Below, one piece after another: positions 1 through 8,839 of a stretch of DNA of 64,000 nucleotides. The DNA lies in assembly GCA_031280615.1 (NCBI GenBank), contig JAITGO010000006.1, forward strand, positions 186,001 to 250,000, written 5' to 3'. A model generated the notes under the pieces. The model had not been told where the DNA came from and ran no database searches. It was given only the letters and a program-made list of their open reading frames with translations. How positions within the stretch are numbered: position 1 is the stretch's first letter; every line of letters begins with the position of its first letter. Origin of the DNA: Desulfobulbus sp. (GTDB taxonomy: Bacteria > Desulfobacterota > Desulfobulbia > Desulfobulbales > Desulfobulbaceae). The position numbers and the translations under genes are program-made.

Positions 1-1086
1 TTCATCGGCCCGCTCCAGGCCGCCCATCTCCACTTTGTCCATGGCCGCGCAGACGGCTATGTCCCCTTCCGCGAGCAGGCCGTGGCCAATGCCCTGGCAG
101 TACTGCCGGCCTTCGCCGCCATGCAAGCGCCGCAGGGCGGGGTGTATTACGCCCCGGCAGGTACGGTCGCCAACCAAGGAGAGGAATTGGTCGATCCGTC
201 GTTCGTCTCGGTGGAAAATACCTTCTCCGTCTACGCCGGCCTGCGCATTCTCGAAGCCACCCTGACAACCACTTTAAAGCGGGACGACACCCTTGCGCCA
301 GCCGACAAGAAGGTCATTGCCGATGGGCTTCGCCTGTGCCGGGCCATGCTCCATGGTGGCCAGCTCGCCCCCGGACGTAGCACCGAGGGAATGCTCTCGT
401 TTCTGAAAAAGTATGCCTGGCAGGATGGCGCCTTTGTCCAGGGCGGCCTGCTGGACAAGCCCGGCGCCGAAAGCCGGTGGCTGCCCAGCCTGTCCCCCAA
501 GGCGGTCGATGTCAATACCTGGGGCGTTGCCGCATTAGAGCCAGCGGTGATCGACGATTGGTTCGGATTTGGTGCGAGCTTCACTACCTGGCAACAGGTC
601 AAACGCTGGGGCGGCTACGGCACGGACACCGTCATCCGGGGGGTGGGGTTTTCCGACCAGGACGGCAACGGCCTCGGCCCGGACGAACGCTATCGCCAGG
701 GGGTGCTGTCCGGGGAATGGACGGCCGGGGCCATCACCATGGTCCGGGCGATGATCGCCCATTACCAAGCCATCGACCGCGCTTCTCCCCAGGCACCGCA
801 GGCCAGCCGCATGGTCGACCTTCTCCGCCAGGACGAACAGGCCATGCTGAGTGCCATGGACACTCTGCGAATCGACAACTATGCAGCAGCAGGTTTCCCT
901 GGAACTCCCGAGCAATACGACCAACTGTTCACGCTCTCAACCAAGCCATACCTGTACGCCAGCAAGCGGTATCTCATCCCCTTTGGCTGGTACGCCAATC
1001 CCATTCCCAGCACCTGCGCCACCGCCTGGATGGTGATGGTGGCCAACCGCTACAACCCGTTTCTGCCAGGCGGCGGCCTCCGGTAA
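1..1086 (+). CDS. C-terminal part of a six-hairpin-glycosidase-like protein (5' end outside window)
   Basis: The frame is open from base 1, so the N-terminus lies upstream; 361 codons are visible before the TAA at 1084. The protein is rich in Trp, Tyr and Gly, with a motif SGEWTAGAI near residue 240 and IPFGWYANPIPS about 30 residues before the end. Such Trp/Gly patterns separated by helices are typical of (alpha/alpha)6-toroid glycoside hydrolase-like proteins, but I cannot name a family or substrate. It converges on corA. The family assignment is inference from motif style; the reading frame itself is secure. Confidence 0.55.
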   Translation, partial: FIGPLQAAHLHFVHGRADGYVPFREQAVANALAVLPAFAAMQAPQGGVYYAPAGTVANQGEELVDPSFVSVENTFSVYAGLRILEATLTTTLKRDDTLAPADKKVIADGLRLCRAMLHGGQLAPGRSTEGMLSFLKKYAWQDGAFVQGGLLDKPGAESRWLPSLSPKAVDVNTWGVAALEPAVIDDWFGFGASFTTWQQVKRWGGYGTDTVIRGVGFSDQDGNGLGPDERYRQGVLSGEWTAGAITMVRAMIAHYQAIDRASPQAPQASRMVDLLRQDEQAMLSAMDTLRIDNYAAAGFPGTPEQYDQLFTLSTKPYLYASKRYLIPFGWYANPIPSTCATAWMVMVANRYNPFLPGGGLR

Positions 1087-1113
1087 TCCACCGAGGCTTC
1101 GCCGGACAATATT

Positions 1114-1141
1114 CCTGGCCGCGAATACTGCGGCGGCCAGG
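1114..1141. terminator. Hairpin between converging genes
   Basis: A perfect 9-bp inverted repeat (CCTGGCCGC / GCGGCCAGG) with a 10-base loop lies between the stop of the first gene and the stop of corA. No clear T-run follows on either strand, so it may be a weak or factor-assisted terminator for both genes. Confidence 0.4.
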
Positions 1142-1144
1142 AAG

Positions 1145-2206
1145 TCACAGCCATTTTTTCCGCTTGAACAGGTGGATAAGAAACACGGGAAGCGCAATGA
1201 AAAAAATCCACAGCACCGGATAGGCCCAGCGCCAGTGCAATTCCGGCATGTAGTCGAAATTCATGCCGTACACCCCGGCGATGAAGGTCAGCGGGATGAA
1301 AATGGAGGCAAAGAGGGTCAGTACCTTCATGATCTCGTTCATGCGGTTGCTGACGCTGGACAGATAGATATCCAGCATGCCGTTGAGCAGGTCGCGGAGG
1401 GAATCCATGGTGTCGATCACCCGCAGGGTGTGGTCGAACACATCGCGGAAATAGGGCAGATTTCTTTCCTGGACCAGTGGGCTTTCACTCCGTTGGAGGG
1501 CAAGCAGCATCTCGCGCAGCGGCGCGATCGCCTTGCGGACCAACACCATCTCCCGCCTGAGCAACTGGATGGTGGCGAAAGTTTTCGGCTTCGGCTGGTG
1601 GAGGAGATCGCTCTCCGCAGCCTCGATCGCATCCTCCATGGTGTCGGCAAGGACAAAATAATTATCCACCGTCGTGTCCAAAATCGTGTAGGCGAGATAA
1701 TCAAGCCCCAAGATACGGATGCGCCCCTTGGCCCCGGACAGCCGCAGCTTGACGGCGTTGAACAGATCGTCGGCCGTTTCCCTGAAGGTAAAGAGCACAT
1801 CGGCGAACAGGAGGAGGCTCACCTGCTCATGGCGGACTTTCAGTGCCCGGCCGCTGCGCAGGACTTTCACCACCGCAAACAAATAGTCGTCAAATTCCTC
1901 GAATTTCGGGCGTTGATGGGTGTTGAGGATATCTTCCAGCACCAAGGGATGGACATTGAAATGGCGGCCGATGGCCTCGATCAGATCGATCATGTCCAAG
2001 CCCTCGCAATGCACCCAGAGCGAGGCGCCCTGGCCACGATGCCGCAGGATATCGTCCAGCCCGATGACCGGGAAAGTCTCGAACTGATCGGCGGTGTAAC
2101 GGTAGAGAGTGACACGGCCGGCCGCGGTCGGGGCCGGGCCGACATGTACCAGGGTGCCGGGCGGCAGGCCTGCTTTCTCGGACGGGTTGGTGAGGGAATC
2201 GGCCAT
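1145..2206 (-). CDS. corA: CorA-family magnesium/cobalt transporter
   Basis: 353 aa, normal for CorA. The long acidic N-terminal region forms the cytoplasmic funnel. Near the C-terminus the signature GMN is at about residues 314-316 (context YGMNFDY), between two hydrophobic segments at about 288-312 and 324-347, and the protein ends in a basic KRKK tail. This is the standard 2-TM-GxN architecture of homopentameric inner-membrane Mg2+ channels. It is followed downstream, convergently, by the glycosidase-like gene; mobB lies just upstream on the same strand with a 29-base gap, so the two could be co-transcribed. Close relatives ZntB carry GIN; the GMN here favours CorA. Confidence 0.93.
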   Translation of the reverse strand: MADSLTNPSEKAGLPPGTLVHVGPAPTAAGRVTLYRYTADQFETFPVIGLDDILRHRGQGASLWVHCEGLDMIDLIEAIGRHFNVHPLVLEDILNTHQRPKFEEFDDYLFAVVKVLRSGRALKVRHEQVSLLLFADVLFTFRETADDLFNAVKLRLSGAKGRIRILGLDYLAYTILDTTVDNYFVLADTMEDAIEAAESDLLHQPKPKTFATIQLLRREMVLVRKAIAPLREMLLALQRSESPLVQERNLPYFRDVFDHTLRVIDTMDSLRDLLNGMLDIYLSSVSNRMNEIMKVLTLFASIFIPLTFIAGVYGMNFDYMPELHWRWAYPVLWIFFIALPVFLIHLFKRKKWL

Positions 2207-2235
2207 GGGTATCTTCTCCGGAGCCGGGGAGCGAA

Positions 2236-2736
2236 TCAGGAACAGGGACGGGAGGCCAAAAGGCGGCGTTCGATCAATTCGGCGATTTCGCGGCTTTGAT
2301 CAAGCCGAAAACAGTGCTCGCCCACCAGGGGCGGATCGGCCGCCACGGCGATCACTCCCGCGACCTGGTCGCGGAGCAGAGGCGCCTGGGCATCCCGGCG
2401 CACTTCGATCTTCAGCACCTCGGCATGCTTGAATCCCTCGGCCAGCACGATGTCCGCTTCCGGGAAAAGCCGCTCGGCCAGTTCCGGCAGATCGCAGGCC
2501 AGGGGCTGACGTTGCACGATCAGCTGGTCCGGCGCCACCAGCGCCACCCCCTCGGCCCCGGCCTCTTTGTAGCGGGAGGTATCGGAACCGGGCCGATCAA
2601 AAACAATGCCGCTTTCTTTGGTCGACTTGATCACCGCCACCGTATGGCCCTTGGCCCGCAGATGGCTCACAACCTGGCGGGCGAGCGTTGTTTTTCCGGA
2701 ATTGTGCCATCCGATAAAGGCGATGAGCGGTGGCAT
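2236..2736 (-). CDS. mobB: Molybdopterin-guanine dinucleotide biosynthesis protein MobB
   Basis: 166 aa GTPase-like adaptor of the molybdenum cofactor pathway; in E. coli it helps MobA attach GMP to molybdopterin. The Walker A motif GWHNSGKT is at residues 9-16, right after a hydrophobic first strand, as in all MobB proteins. The start at 2736 is chosen because AGGAGA sits 7 bases upstream; the frame is open 15 codons further, but that extension is basic and not conserved in style. No mobA is in the window. Presence implies bis-MGD enzymes such as formate dehydrogenases, expected for an anaerobe (inference). Confidence 0.9.
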   Translation of the reverse strand: MPPLIAFIGWHNSGKTTLARQVVSHLRAKGHTVAVIKSTKESGIVFDRPGSDTSRYKEAGAEGVALVAPDQLIVQRQPLACDLPELAERLFPEADIVLAEGFKHAEVLKIEVRRDAQAPLLRDQVAGVIAVAADPPLVGEHCFRLDQSREIAELIERRLLASRPCS

Positions 2737-2970
2737 GGGTCTTCTCCTGAAAAATGCGGGCAGGCGGATTTTCTTTTGCAAAAAATGCCTTCCAAGATGA
2801 TGGGATTGTTATTATAAATTTATATTAAAACAACAAGTTAAATCTTGTGTTTTGTCGTTCCCTGTTACAGAGACCGCCGCAAGATTGAGCGGTTGCAGCT
2901 TGTCCGATATCACGCGCCCGCCGGCCATAACCGAGGGCGCCGTCGTTTTCTTCATCCAGGAGGAACAGCT

Positions 2971-5271
2971 ATGCGTATCCAAACCCTGACGAAAATCGGA
3001 GCGGTCTTGGTGATCCTGGTGGCAGTGCTGGTGGTGGGTGCGGTCGTTGCCATCAAATCGATCAACCTCGACCAGGTCAAGGAGGTGCTCACCACCCAGG
3101 TGAAAACCGCCACCGGCCGGACACTCGCCATTTCAGGCCCACTGGAATTACATCTCGGCCTGGTGCCCAGCGTGGCGGCCAAGGGCATCACCCTTTCCAA
3201 TCCAGCAGGGGCGACCCGGCCGGAAATGGTCAAGATCGGTGGCTTTGAAATGGAAATGGCCCTGCTCCCCTTGCTGAAAAAGGAGATCGTGGTCAACCGC
3301 CTGATTCTGTCGTCGCCCGATATCCTGGTCGAAACCGAGGCCAAGGGACCGGGCAATCTCGATTTCACCGTGCCTGCCCAGCCGGGCGAAGCCAAACCGG
3401 CGGAGCAAAAACAGGAGCAAAAACAGCCGGCCGGCAGCGAGAGCGCGTTCCGATTCACGATCAATGAGTTGAAAATGACCAACGGGATTGTCGCCTGGTA
3501 TGACCGCAGCACCAAAAAGACCGAAACGGTCAAGGTTCAGGAGCTGACCCTGCAGCCCGACCGGGCCGGCGGCGACTCGCTGGCGTTGCGGCTGCTGGCA
3601 GAGGTGCTCGGCCATCATCTTGAGCTCAACGGCACCATCGGCGGACCGCAGGCCATACTCGGCAACAAGCCTTGGCCACTCAACCTGACGATCCAGCTGC
3701 CAGGGGCCACGGCACATGTCGAGGGCACAATCGCCAATCTCGCGGCCTTCAGCGGCATCAACCTGAAAGCGACCGTCCAGGGCGCGGAACTGGCCGAGGT
3801 CCTGCGATTGGCCAAGCTCAACCAGCCGCATCTGCCCGCGAGCGTCGGTCCTTTCAAGGTGGCGGCCCAATTGCAGGACAACGGCAAACGGTTTGACCTG
3901 ACCAACGTGGCGGCCGAAGTCGGCCAGGCCGGGCTGGTTCTGGTCAGCGCCACCGGCACGGTCAAGGACCTGGCCGGTGCGCTGGCCGTGGATATGCCGG
4001 TGACGATCACCAGCGACAATCCGGCGGCCGCGGCCAAACTGGCCGGTGCCGATTATGCCGGCAAGGGACCGATCAAACTGGCCGGCCACCTGCAAGGCGG
4101 TGGCAGTGCCTGGAAAATGGCCGATCTCAAGATGACGGCCGGCAGCAGCGATCTGGGCGGCGATTTGGGCGTACAACTGGCTGCCCGGCCAAAAATTGTT
4201 GGCAAGCTGTCGGCCAACACTATCAATGTCGGCGATTTCGTGTCTGCCCCGACGCCCGGTGCCCATGAGAAAGCGCCGGAAGCCGCTGCCAAGCCCCAAA
4301 GCGACGGCCGGGTCTTTCCCAACGACCCGCTGCCAGTGGCCGCTCTGCGGTCGGTGGATGCCGACCTCTCCCTCCAGATCGGCAAGCTGATCCACGACAC
4401 CCTGCAACTGTCCGATGTGGCCGCAACCATCCAGTTGAACAACGGCCATCTGGCGATCAAGCCGCTGCGGCTGGGACTGGCCGGAGGCACCATTGAGGGC
4501 GAGGTCGCCCTGGATGCCTCGGGCAAAACCCCGACCGCCGCCCTGCGGCTGAACGGGCGCCAGGTCGAACTGGGCAAGCTGGACGCCAAGGGGCCGATTG
4601 TCGGTGGCAAAAGCGACATCAAGGCGGATTTGAAGAGCAGCGGCGAGACGGTCCGCGCCCTCATGGCCTCGGCCACCGGCGAGACCAGCGTCAGTGTCGG
4701 CGAAGGCCGGCTGCGCAACAAGGCGGTGGATGTGGCCGCCGGCGACCTGCTCTTCCAGGTGCTGGGAGCCATCAACCCCTTTGCCAAGAAAGAGGATGCC
4801 ACTCAGATGGAATGCGCGGCGGTCCGGTTCGTCATCCGCGACGGCGTGGCCACCGCCGACAAGGGCATTGCCCTGCGCACCGGCCAGGTGGATGTGGTGG
4901 GCTCGGGCACGGTCGATCTCCGTTCGGAAAAACTCGACCTCGGCATCAAGCCCCAGCCGCGCGGCGGGGTCGGCCTCTCCCTGACCACCCCCTTGGCCGG
5001 CCTGGTCCGGGTCGGCGGCACCATCGCCAAACCGTCGATCGGCATCGATGCGGCCGGCACCCTGAAAACCGCAGCCTCGGTCGGCGCGGGTCTTGCCACC
5101 GGCGGTCTGTCGACGGTCGGTGAAATGCTGATCGACAAGGCCTCCGCCGACGCGGATCCCTGCCGGACCGCCCTTGGCCAGGCTCCGCAGGGACAGGGTA
5201 AATCGAAGACCGAATCCCGGCCGAAACAGGAAAGCCCGGGTAATTTACTCAAGGGGATGTTCGGCCGATAA
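2971..5271 (+). CDS. AsmA family outer-membrane biogenesis protein
   Basis: 766 aa. A single transmembrane anchor spans about residues 7-27, followed by a long periplasmic region. The N-terminal AsmA block (INLDQVKEVLTTQVKTATGR, then SGPLEL) and a C-terminal AsmA_2-like block with a lipid-transfer-type beta-rich repeat can be seen; a short Glu/Gln/Lys low-complexity linker (EQKQEQKQ) lies near residue 150. AsmA-like proteins are bridge-like proteins linked to phospholipid transport and outer-membrane assembly. Start 2971 has AGGAGG eight bases upstream; the longer open frame upstream lacks an SD. It stands alone on the plus strand, divergent from mobB. Last residues are basic and low complexity. 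Confidence 0.85.
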   Translation: MRIQTLTKIGAVLVILVAVLVVGAVVAIKSINLDQVKEVLTTQVKTATGRTLAISGPLELHLGLVPSVAAKGITLSNPAGATRPEMVKIGGFEMEMALLPLLKKEIVVNRLILSSPDILVETEAKGPGNLDFTVPAQPGEAKPAEQKQEQKQPAGSESAFRFTINELKMTNGIVAWYDRSTKKTETVKVQELTLQPDRAGGDSLALRLLAEVLGHHLELNGTIGGPQAILGNKPWPLNLTIQLPGATAHVEGTIANLAAFSGINLKATVQGAELAEVLRLAKLNQPHLPASVGPFKVAAQLQDNGKRFDLTNVAAEVGQAGLVLVSATGTVKDLAGALAVDMPVTITSDNPAAAAKLAGADYAGKGPIKLAGHLQGGGSAWKMADLKMTAGSSDLGGDLGVQLAARPKIVGKLSANTINVGDFVSAPTPGAHEKAPEAAAKPQSDGRVFPNDPLPVAALRSVDADLSLQIGKLIHDTLQLSDVAATIQLNNGHLAIKPLRLGLAGGTIEGEVALDASGKTPTAALRLNGRQVELGKLDAKGPIVGGKSDIKADLKSSGETVRALMASATGETSVSVGEGRLRNKAVDVAAGDLLFQVLGAINPFAKKEDATQMECAAVRFVIRDGVATADKGIALRTGQVDVVGSGTVDLRSEKLDLGIKPQPRGGVGLSLTTPLAGLVRVGGTIAKPSIGIDAAGTLKTAASVGAGLATGGLSTVGEMLIDKASADADPCRTALGQAPQGQGKSKTESRPKQESPGNLLKGMFGR

Positions 5272-5399
5272 CCGTTCTGACTGTAAAAATGGCGCCGGCA
5301 ATCTGGCACCGGCCAATGCCGGGTTGTAGGCGTCATATCGTTTTTTGCCTGCTGCGGCCCTGGCCCGAGCAGGCGGACTCTCACCCCAAGGAGGCTTAG

Positions 5400-5471
5400 A
5401 TGATGCGACCGCGATGTTTGCCATTCCTGCTGCTGTTCCTCTCCGCCCTCCCCTTGGACTGCAATAAATAG
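5400..5471 (+). CDS. 23-aa lipoprotein-like micro-ORF upstream of the MFS gene
   Basis: A perfect AAGGAGG stands 6 bases before ATG ATG CGA. The peptide has a short basic N-end (MMRPR), a strongly hydrophobic stretch FLLLFLSALPL and then Cys21 followed by N-K-stop, resembling a bacterial lipoprotein signal that stops one step after the lipobox cysteine. The stop is 23 bases before the MFS start, and the MFS gene has no SD of its own, so the micro-ORF could couple translation to it, act as a leader, or encode a small entericidin-like lipopeptide. The SD and hydrophobicity are seen; function is inference. Confidence 0.4.
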   Translation: MMRPRCLPFLLLFLSALPLDCNK

Positions 5472-5494
5472 CCAATCAGCAGCATTTCGTCGCC

Positions 5495-6898
5495 ATGCCC
5501 CCCACAGCCGCACCATCGCCGGCAGCCGCCACCTCCCTGGAAAGGTCGGCCCTGCTGGTCGCCACCCTGACCTCCTTTCTAGGACCATTCATGATCTCCT
5601 CGGTCAACGTGGCCCTGCCGGTGATCCAGGCCGATCTGGGCCTGACTGCCGTCCAGTTGAGCTGGGTTGCCACCTCCTACCTGCTGGCAGTGGCAATGGT
5701 GTTGCTGCCGGCGGGCAAAATCGCCGATATCCATGGCCGCAAAAAGGTGTTCACCGCCGGCCTGGCAATCTACACCCTGGCTTCCACCACGGCGGCCTTT
5801 GCCGACAGCGCGGCCTGGCTGCTGGTCTTCCGGGCCTGCCAGGGGGTCGGTGCCGGACTATTCGTCACCACCGGCATGGCGATCCTGACCTCCATCTTTC
5901 CGCCCCACAAGAGAGGCCGGGCCATAGGCATCTACGTGGCCGCCGTCTATGTCGGCCTGTCGGTCGGCCCTTTTGCCGGCGGCGTGCTGATTCAGCAGTT
6001 CGGCTGGCGTTCCATCTTCCTGATCATGTTGCCGCTCGGCGTCGGCGCCATCGCCATCACCCTGGCTTTTCTCCGGGGAGAATGGGCCGACGGACCCGGC
6101 CAGCGACTCGACGTCGCCGGCAGCCTGATCTACTCCGTTGCCATTCTGGCCCTGATCTACGGGGCATCGATCCTGCCGTCCTTGAGCGGTGCGGCCTTGG
6201 CCGCCGTCGGCCTGGCCGGGCTGGCGCTCTTTTTCCGCCAACAGCAGCGAACCGCGCATCCCCTGTTCGAAGTCGCCCTGTTCACCGCCAACCGGACCTT
6301 CGCCTTTTCCAGCTTGGCCGCCCTGCTCAACTATTCCTCCACCTTTGCGGTCACCTTTCTCATGAGTCTGTATCTGCAATACCTCAAGGGCATGCCACCC
6401 CGGAACGCCGGCATGCTGCTCATGGTCCAACCGATGGTGATGGCGCTCTTCTCGCCGGTGGCCGGACGGCTTTCCGACCGCATCGAACCGCGCCTGCTGG
6501 CCAGCGCCGGCATGGCGGTCACCGTGGCCGGCATGCTGGTCTTCAGTCGCTTGCATCCCGACAGCGGCCTGGTGGGGATTGGCTGCAACCTGGTGCTGAT
6601 CGGCTTTGGCTTTGCCTTGTTTTCCTCGCCGAACATGAGCGCGATCATGGGTGCGGTGGACAAGGAGCATTACGGCCTGGCCTCGGGCGTGGTGGCCACC
6701 ATGCGGTTGATGGGCCAGATGATGAGCATGGCCATTGCCATGGTGGTACTCTCTCTGCTGGTGGGTCACGAAACCATCGGGCCCGCGAATTTCGACCGGT
6801 TTTTGCAAAGCGTCCGGACCGTGTTCCTCATTTCGGCCCTGCTCTGCTCGACCGGCGTCTTTTTCTCCCTCAGCCGCGGCCGCCTCAGGCAACCGTGA
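5495..6898 (+). CDS. MFS transporter, DHA2 (EmrB/QacA-type) drug:H+ antiporter
   Basis: 467 aa, almost wholly hydrophobic, with about 14 predicted membrane helices. Motif D1-like VNVALPVIQADL occurs at the end of TM1 and motif A (KIADIHGRKKVF) follows TM2; motif C-like GPFAGGVLIQQFGWRSIFLI marks the end of TM5. These are diagnostic of the DHA2 branch of the major facilitator superfamily, which exports amphiphilic drugs or organic solutes by proton antiport. No membrane-fusion partner (EmrA) or regulator is adjacent. No SD precedes the ATG; see the micro-ORF just upstream. The substrate cannot be inferred. The next gene, a flavin reductase, starts 33 bases downstream. Confidence 0.9.
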   Translation: MPPTAAPSPAAATSLERSALLVATLTSFLGPFMISSVNVALPVIQADLGLTAVQLSWVATSYLLAVAMVLLPAGKIADIHGRKKVFTAGLAIYTLASTTAAFADSAAWLLVFRACQGVGAGLFVTTGMAILTSIFPPHKRGRAIGIYVAAVYVGLSVGPFAGGVLIQQFGWRSIFLIMLPLGVGAIAITLAFLRGEWADGPGQRLDVAGSLIYSVAILALIYGASILPSLSGAALAAVGLAGLALFFRQQQRTAHPLFEVALFTANRTFAFSSLAALLNYSSTFAVTFLMSLYLQYLKGMPPRNAGMLLMVQPMVMALFSPVAGRLSDRIEPRLLASAGMAVTVAGMLVFSRLHPDSGLVGIGCNLVLIGFGFALFSSPNMSAIMGAVDKEHYGLASGVVATMRLMGQMMSMAIAMVVLSLLVGHETIGPANFDRFLQSVRTVFLISALLCSTGVFFSLSRGRLRQP

Positions 6899-6931
6899 GC
6901 ACCGGCATCAATCACCTTCCCCCACACCGCA

Positions 6932-7555
6932 ATGAATAAAGTCGACTGGAAACCGGGCACCACCCTCTATCCCCTGCCGGCGGTCATGGTCAGCCTGGGC
7001 GAAACCCCCGAGGAATACAACATCATCACCATCGCCTGGACCGGCATCCTCTGCTCCGATCCGCCGCTCTGCTATATTTCGGTCCGACCGGAGCGGCATT
7101 CCCATGCCATCCTGACCCGCACCCGGGAATTCGTCATCAATCTCACCACGCGGAAGCTGGCGCGCGCCACCGACTGGTGCGGCGTGCGCTCCGGAAGACA
7201 GTACCGTAAATTCGAAGAGATGCGCCTGACCCCCGGATCGGCGGCCAAGGTCAAGGCGCCGATCGTGGTCGAGGCGCCGATCAATATCGAATGCCGGGTT
7301 TTCGATATCAGGCCTCTGGGCACCCACGACATGTTCCTGGCCGAGGTGGTCAACGTCAAGGCCGACCAGCAGTACATCGATCCCCGCACCGGGGCCTTCG
7401 ACCTGGCCGGGGCGGAACCGATCGCTTTTGCCCACGGCAAATATTTTACCCTGGGGCAAGTGATCGGAAAATTCGGTTTTTCCGTGGAAAAAAAGCGAAC
7501 CCGGAACAATCAGGGCCAAGGGACATTCGCAACCGGGAAGAAAAAAAACGGGTGA
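6932..7555 (+). CDS. Flavin reductase-like FMN-binding split-barrel protein (flavoredoxin-like)
   Basis: 207 aa. The N-terminus (YPLPAVMVSLG, then NIITIAWTGILCSDPPLCYISVRP) is the hallmark of the flavin-reductase-like split beta-barrel family that includes Desulfovibrio flavoredoxin; these bind FMN non-covalently and pass electrons from NAD(P)H or ferredoxin-like donors. The mid part (FVINL, then ATDWCGVRSGR) also fits. The C-terminal 20 residues are strongly basic. It follows the MFS exporter closely and may be co-transcribed. Physiological partner unknown. Confidence 0.88.
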   Translation: MNKVDWKPGTTLYPLPAVMVSLGETPEEYNIITIAWTGILCSDPPLCYISVRPERHSHAILTRTREFVINLTTRKLARATDWCGVRSGRQYRKFEEMRLTPGSAAKVKAPIVVEAPINIECRVFDIRPLGTHDMFLAEVVNVKADQQYIDPRTGAFDLAGAEPIAFAHGKYFTLGQVIGKFGFSVEKKRTRNNQGQGTFATGKKKNG

Positions 7556-7576
7556 AGCGAAGCTGTTGATCCATGC

Positions 7577-7614
7577 AGTGCCCGCGGCTATACCGCGCCG
7601 GGCACTTCGATTTT
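7577..7614 (+). terminator. Intrinsic terminator of the flavin reductase gene, inside the 3' end of rtcA
   Basis: AGTGCCC (7577-7583) pairs with GGGCACT (7600-7606); an inner CGG/CCG pair and a small bulge extend the stem, and TCGATTTT follows. It lies within the last codons of the converging rtcA, so the tail of rtcA doubles as terminator sequence. Confidence 0.45.
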
Positions 7615-8694
7615 CCAATGCGGCATATCGTGCAACTGCTGGACCGCAACGCTTTTACCGGTGAAAAGTCCGGTCACTGCGCAACAGGTTCGGGTGTGGA
7701 GGGTGGGAGTCTGGCAGAAGAAAAACCCGCCCCGGCCCAGCGCGAGCGGCACAATGAGCTGATCGGCGAGATAGCGGTCGGCATTGCCCCAATATTCGCG
7801 GTAATAGGCCAGGCGGGCGCAGATTTCCTCGGCAGCCTGGCGGGCGCTTGTCCTGCTGGTGCCGCCGTAGGCACCGAGCACACGCGTTCCCGTGGCCTGG
7901 ACGCTTTTCCACAAGATCACGTTGCCGGGGCCATCGGCATCGGGAACACGTTCGATATGCGGCCAACCGCCGTGCAGATGCTCGCGGGCGAATTGCCTCA
8001 GCCCTTCCATATCGCCCGGAAACAATCCGCCCCACAACGACTCCACAATCTGCTCGGCTTCATATTCGGCCAGGCCATCCGGCAGATTGGCCGCCAGGAT
8101 ACAAAAACGCCACGCAGCGCTTGCGGAAAGAGTGCCGTACTGGTTGTCCCACTCCAGCCGTTGCGGCTCGGATGCCGGCAGTATCTCCACCGTCATGCTG
8201 CCGCCACCGGCCCCGAAGCCGTGGCGATCCAGGCGGACCTGCAGCTTCGGACCGAGCTTGGTCAGAACGGGCAGCAGGGTTTCGGCAAAAAAATCATAGG
8301 ATGGCGCATTGGTCGTGTGAGTGGCGCCGCGAACGGTTACCCGGCTCGGACCGGAGGCCATGAGCAGGTGCGGCAGCACGGCCTGCAACACCAGGGTGCA
8401 ACTGCCCGCTCCCCGAATATCGAACAGATATTCGCCCGGTTGCACCGGACCCGGCTCAAAACTCAAACGATCGGAATCGGCCCAAACCCCTGAGCATTTG
8501 GCCCTGCAAATCGCGGCCACGGCGTTGACTGCGCAGAGATGTTGTTTCCTGAGTCCCGGCTTGCGGCGGGCTCGCCTGATACCGGCAATGGTAAACGGTT
8601 TGCCCAGCCCGGCGGACAAGGCCAGGGCCGCCCGCAGTACTTGGCCGCCGCCCTCCCCCATTCCCCCATCGATGTGGATGTGCCCGGTGCGCAC
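7588..8694 (-). CDS. rtcA: RNA 3'-terminal phosphate cyclase RtcA
   Basis: 368 aa. Converts RNA 3'-phosphate to a 2',3'-cyclic phosphate through an adenylylated enzyme. The N-terminal GGMGEGGGQVLRAALALS and RKPGLRKQHL are classical RtcA signatures, followed by GAGSCTLVLQ and ADQLIVPLALG. The active-site His that carries AMP in E. coli RtcA (context CHLLTN) aligns with His333 here (context PTLHTRTC), so the enzyme should be active. No rtcB ligase or rtcR regulator is present nearby; in many bacteria rtcA stands alone like this. It converges on the flavin reductase gene; the cytochrome gene lies upstream on the same strand. Confidence 0.93.
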   Translation of the reverse strand: MRTGHIHIDGGMGEGGGQVLRAALALSAGLGKPFTIAGIRRARRKPGLRKQHLCAVNAVAAICRAKCSGVWADSDRLSFEPGPVQPGEYLFDIRGAGSCTLVLQAVLPHLLMASGPSRVTVRGATHTTNAPSYDFFAETLLPVLTKLGPKLQVRLDRHGFGAGGGSMTVEILPASEPQRLEWDNQYGTLSASAAWRFCILAANLPDGLAEYEAEQIVESLWGGLFPGDMEGLRQFAREHLHGGWPHIERVPDADGPGNVILWKSVQATGTRVLGAYGGTSRTSARQAAEEICARLAYYREYWGNADRYLADQLIVPLALGRGGFFFCQTPTLHTRTCCAVTGLFTGKSVAVQQLHDMPHWKIEVPGAV

Positions 8695-8799
8695 AGATCT
8701 TACCCCGATACAGTGGTGCCACTGCCCCCGAACCGAACCGACGGAAGCCTTGTCCTGCAGATGCCGGGCGAGTGGGCGCGGATCGCGCGAGGAGACAAG

Positions 8800-8835
8800 A
8801 GGCCAAAAGCCTCGGCTGCAAAGCGATTTTGGCCT
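8800..8835 (-). terminator. Hairpin terminator downstream of the small cytochrome gene
   Basis: AGGCCAAAA (8800-8808) pairs perfectly with TTTTGGCCT (8827-8835), just beyond the stop of the leftward cytochrome gene. On the minus strand the stem is followed by CTTGTCTCC, a weak pyrimidine tail. Confidence 0.5.
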
Positions 8836-8839
8836 TTTG

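Noticed and set aside
7588..8694. Thought the RtcA catalytic His was replaced by Tyr (YLADQL)
   Set aside because: That motif also has Tyr in E. coli RtcA; the adenylylated His is farther downstream and is present (His333).
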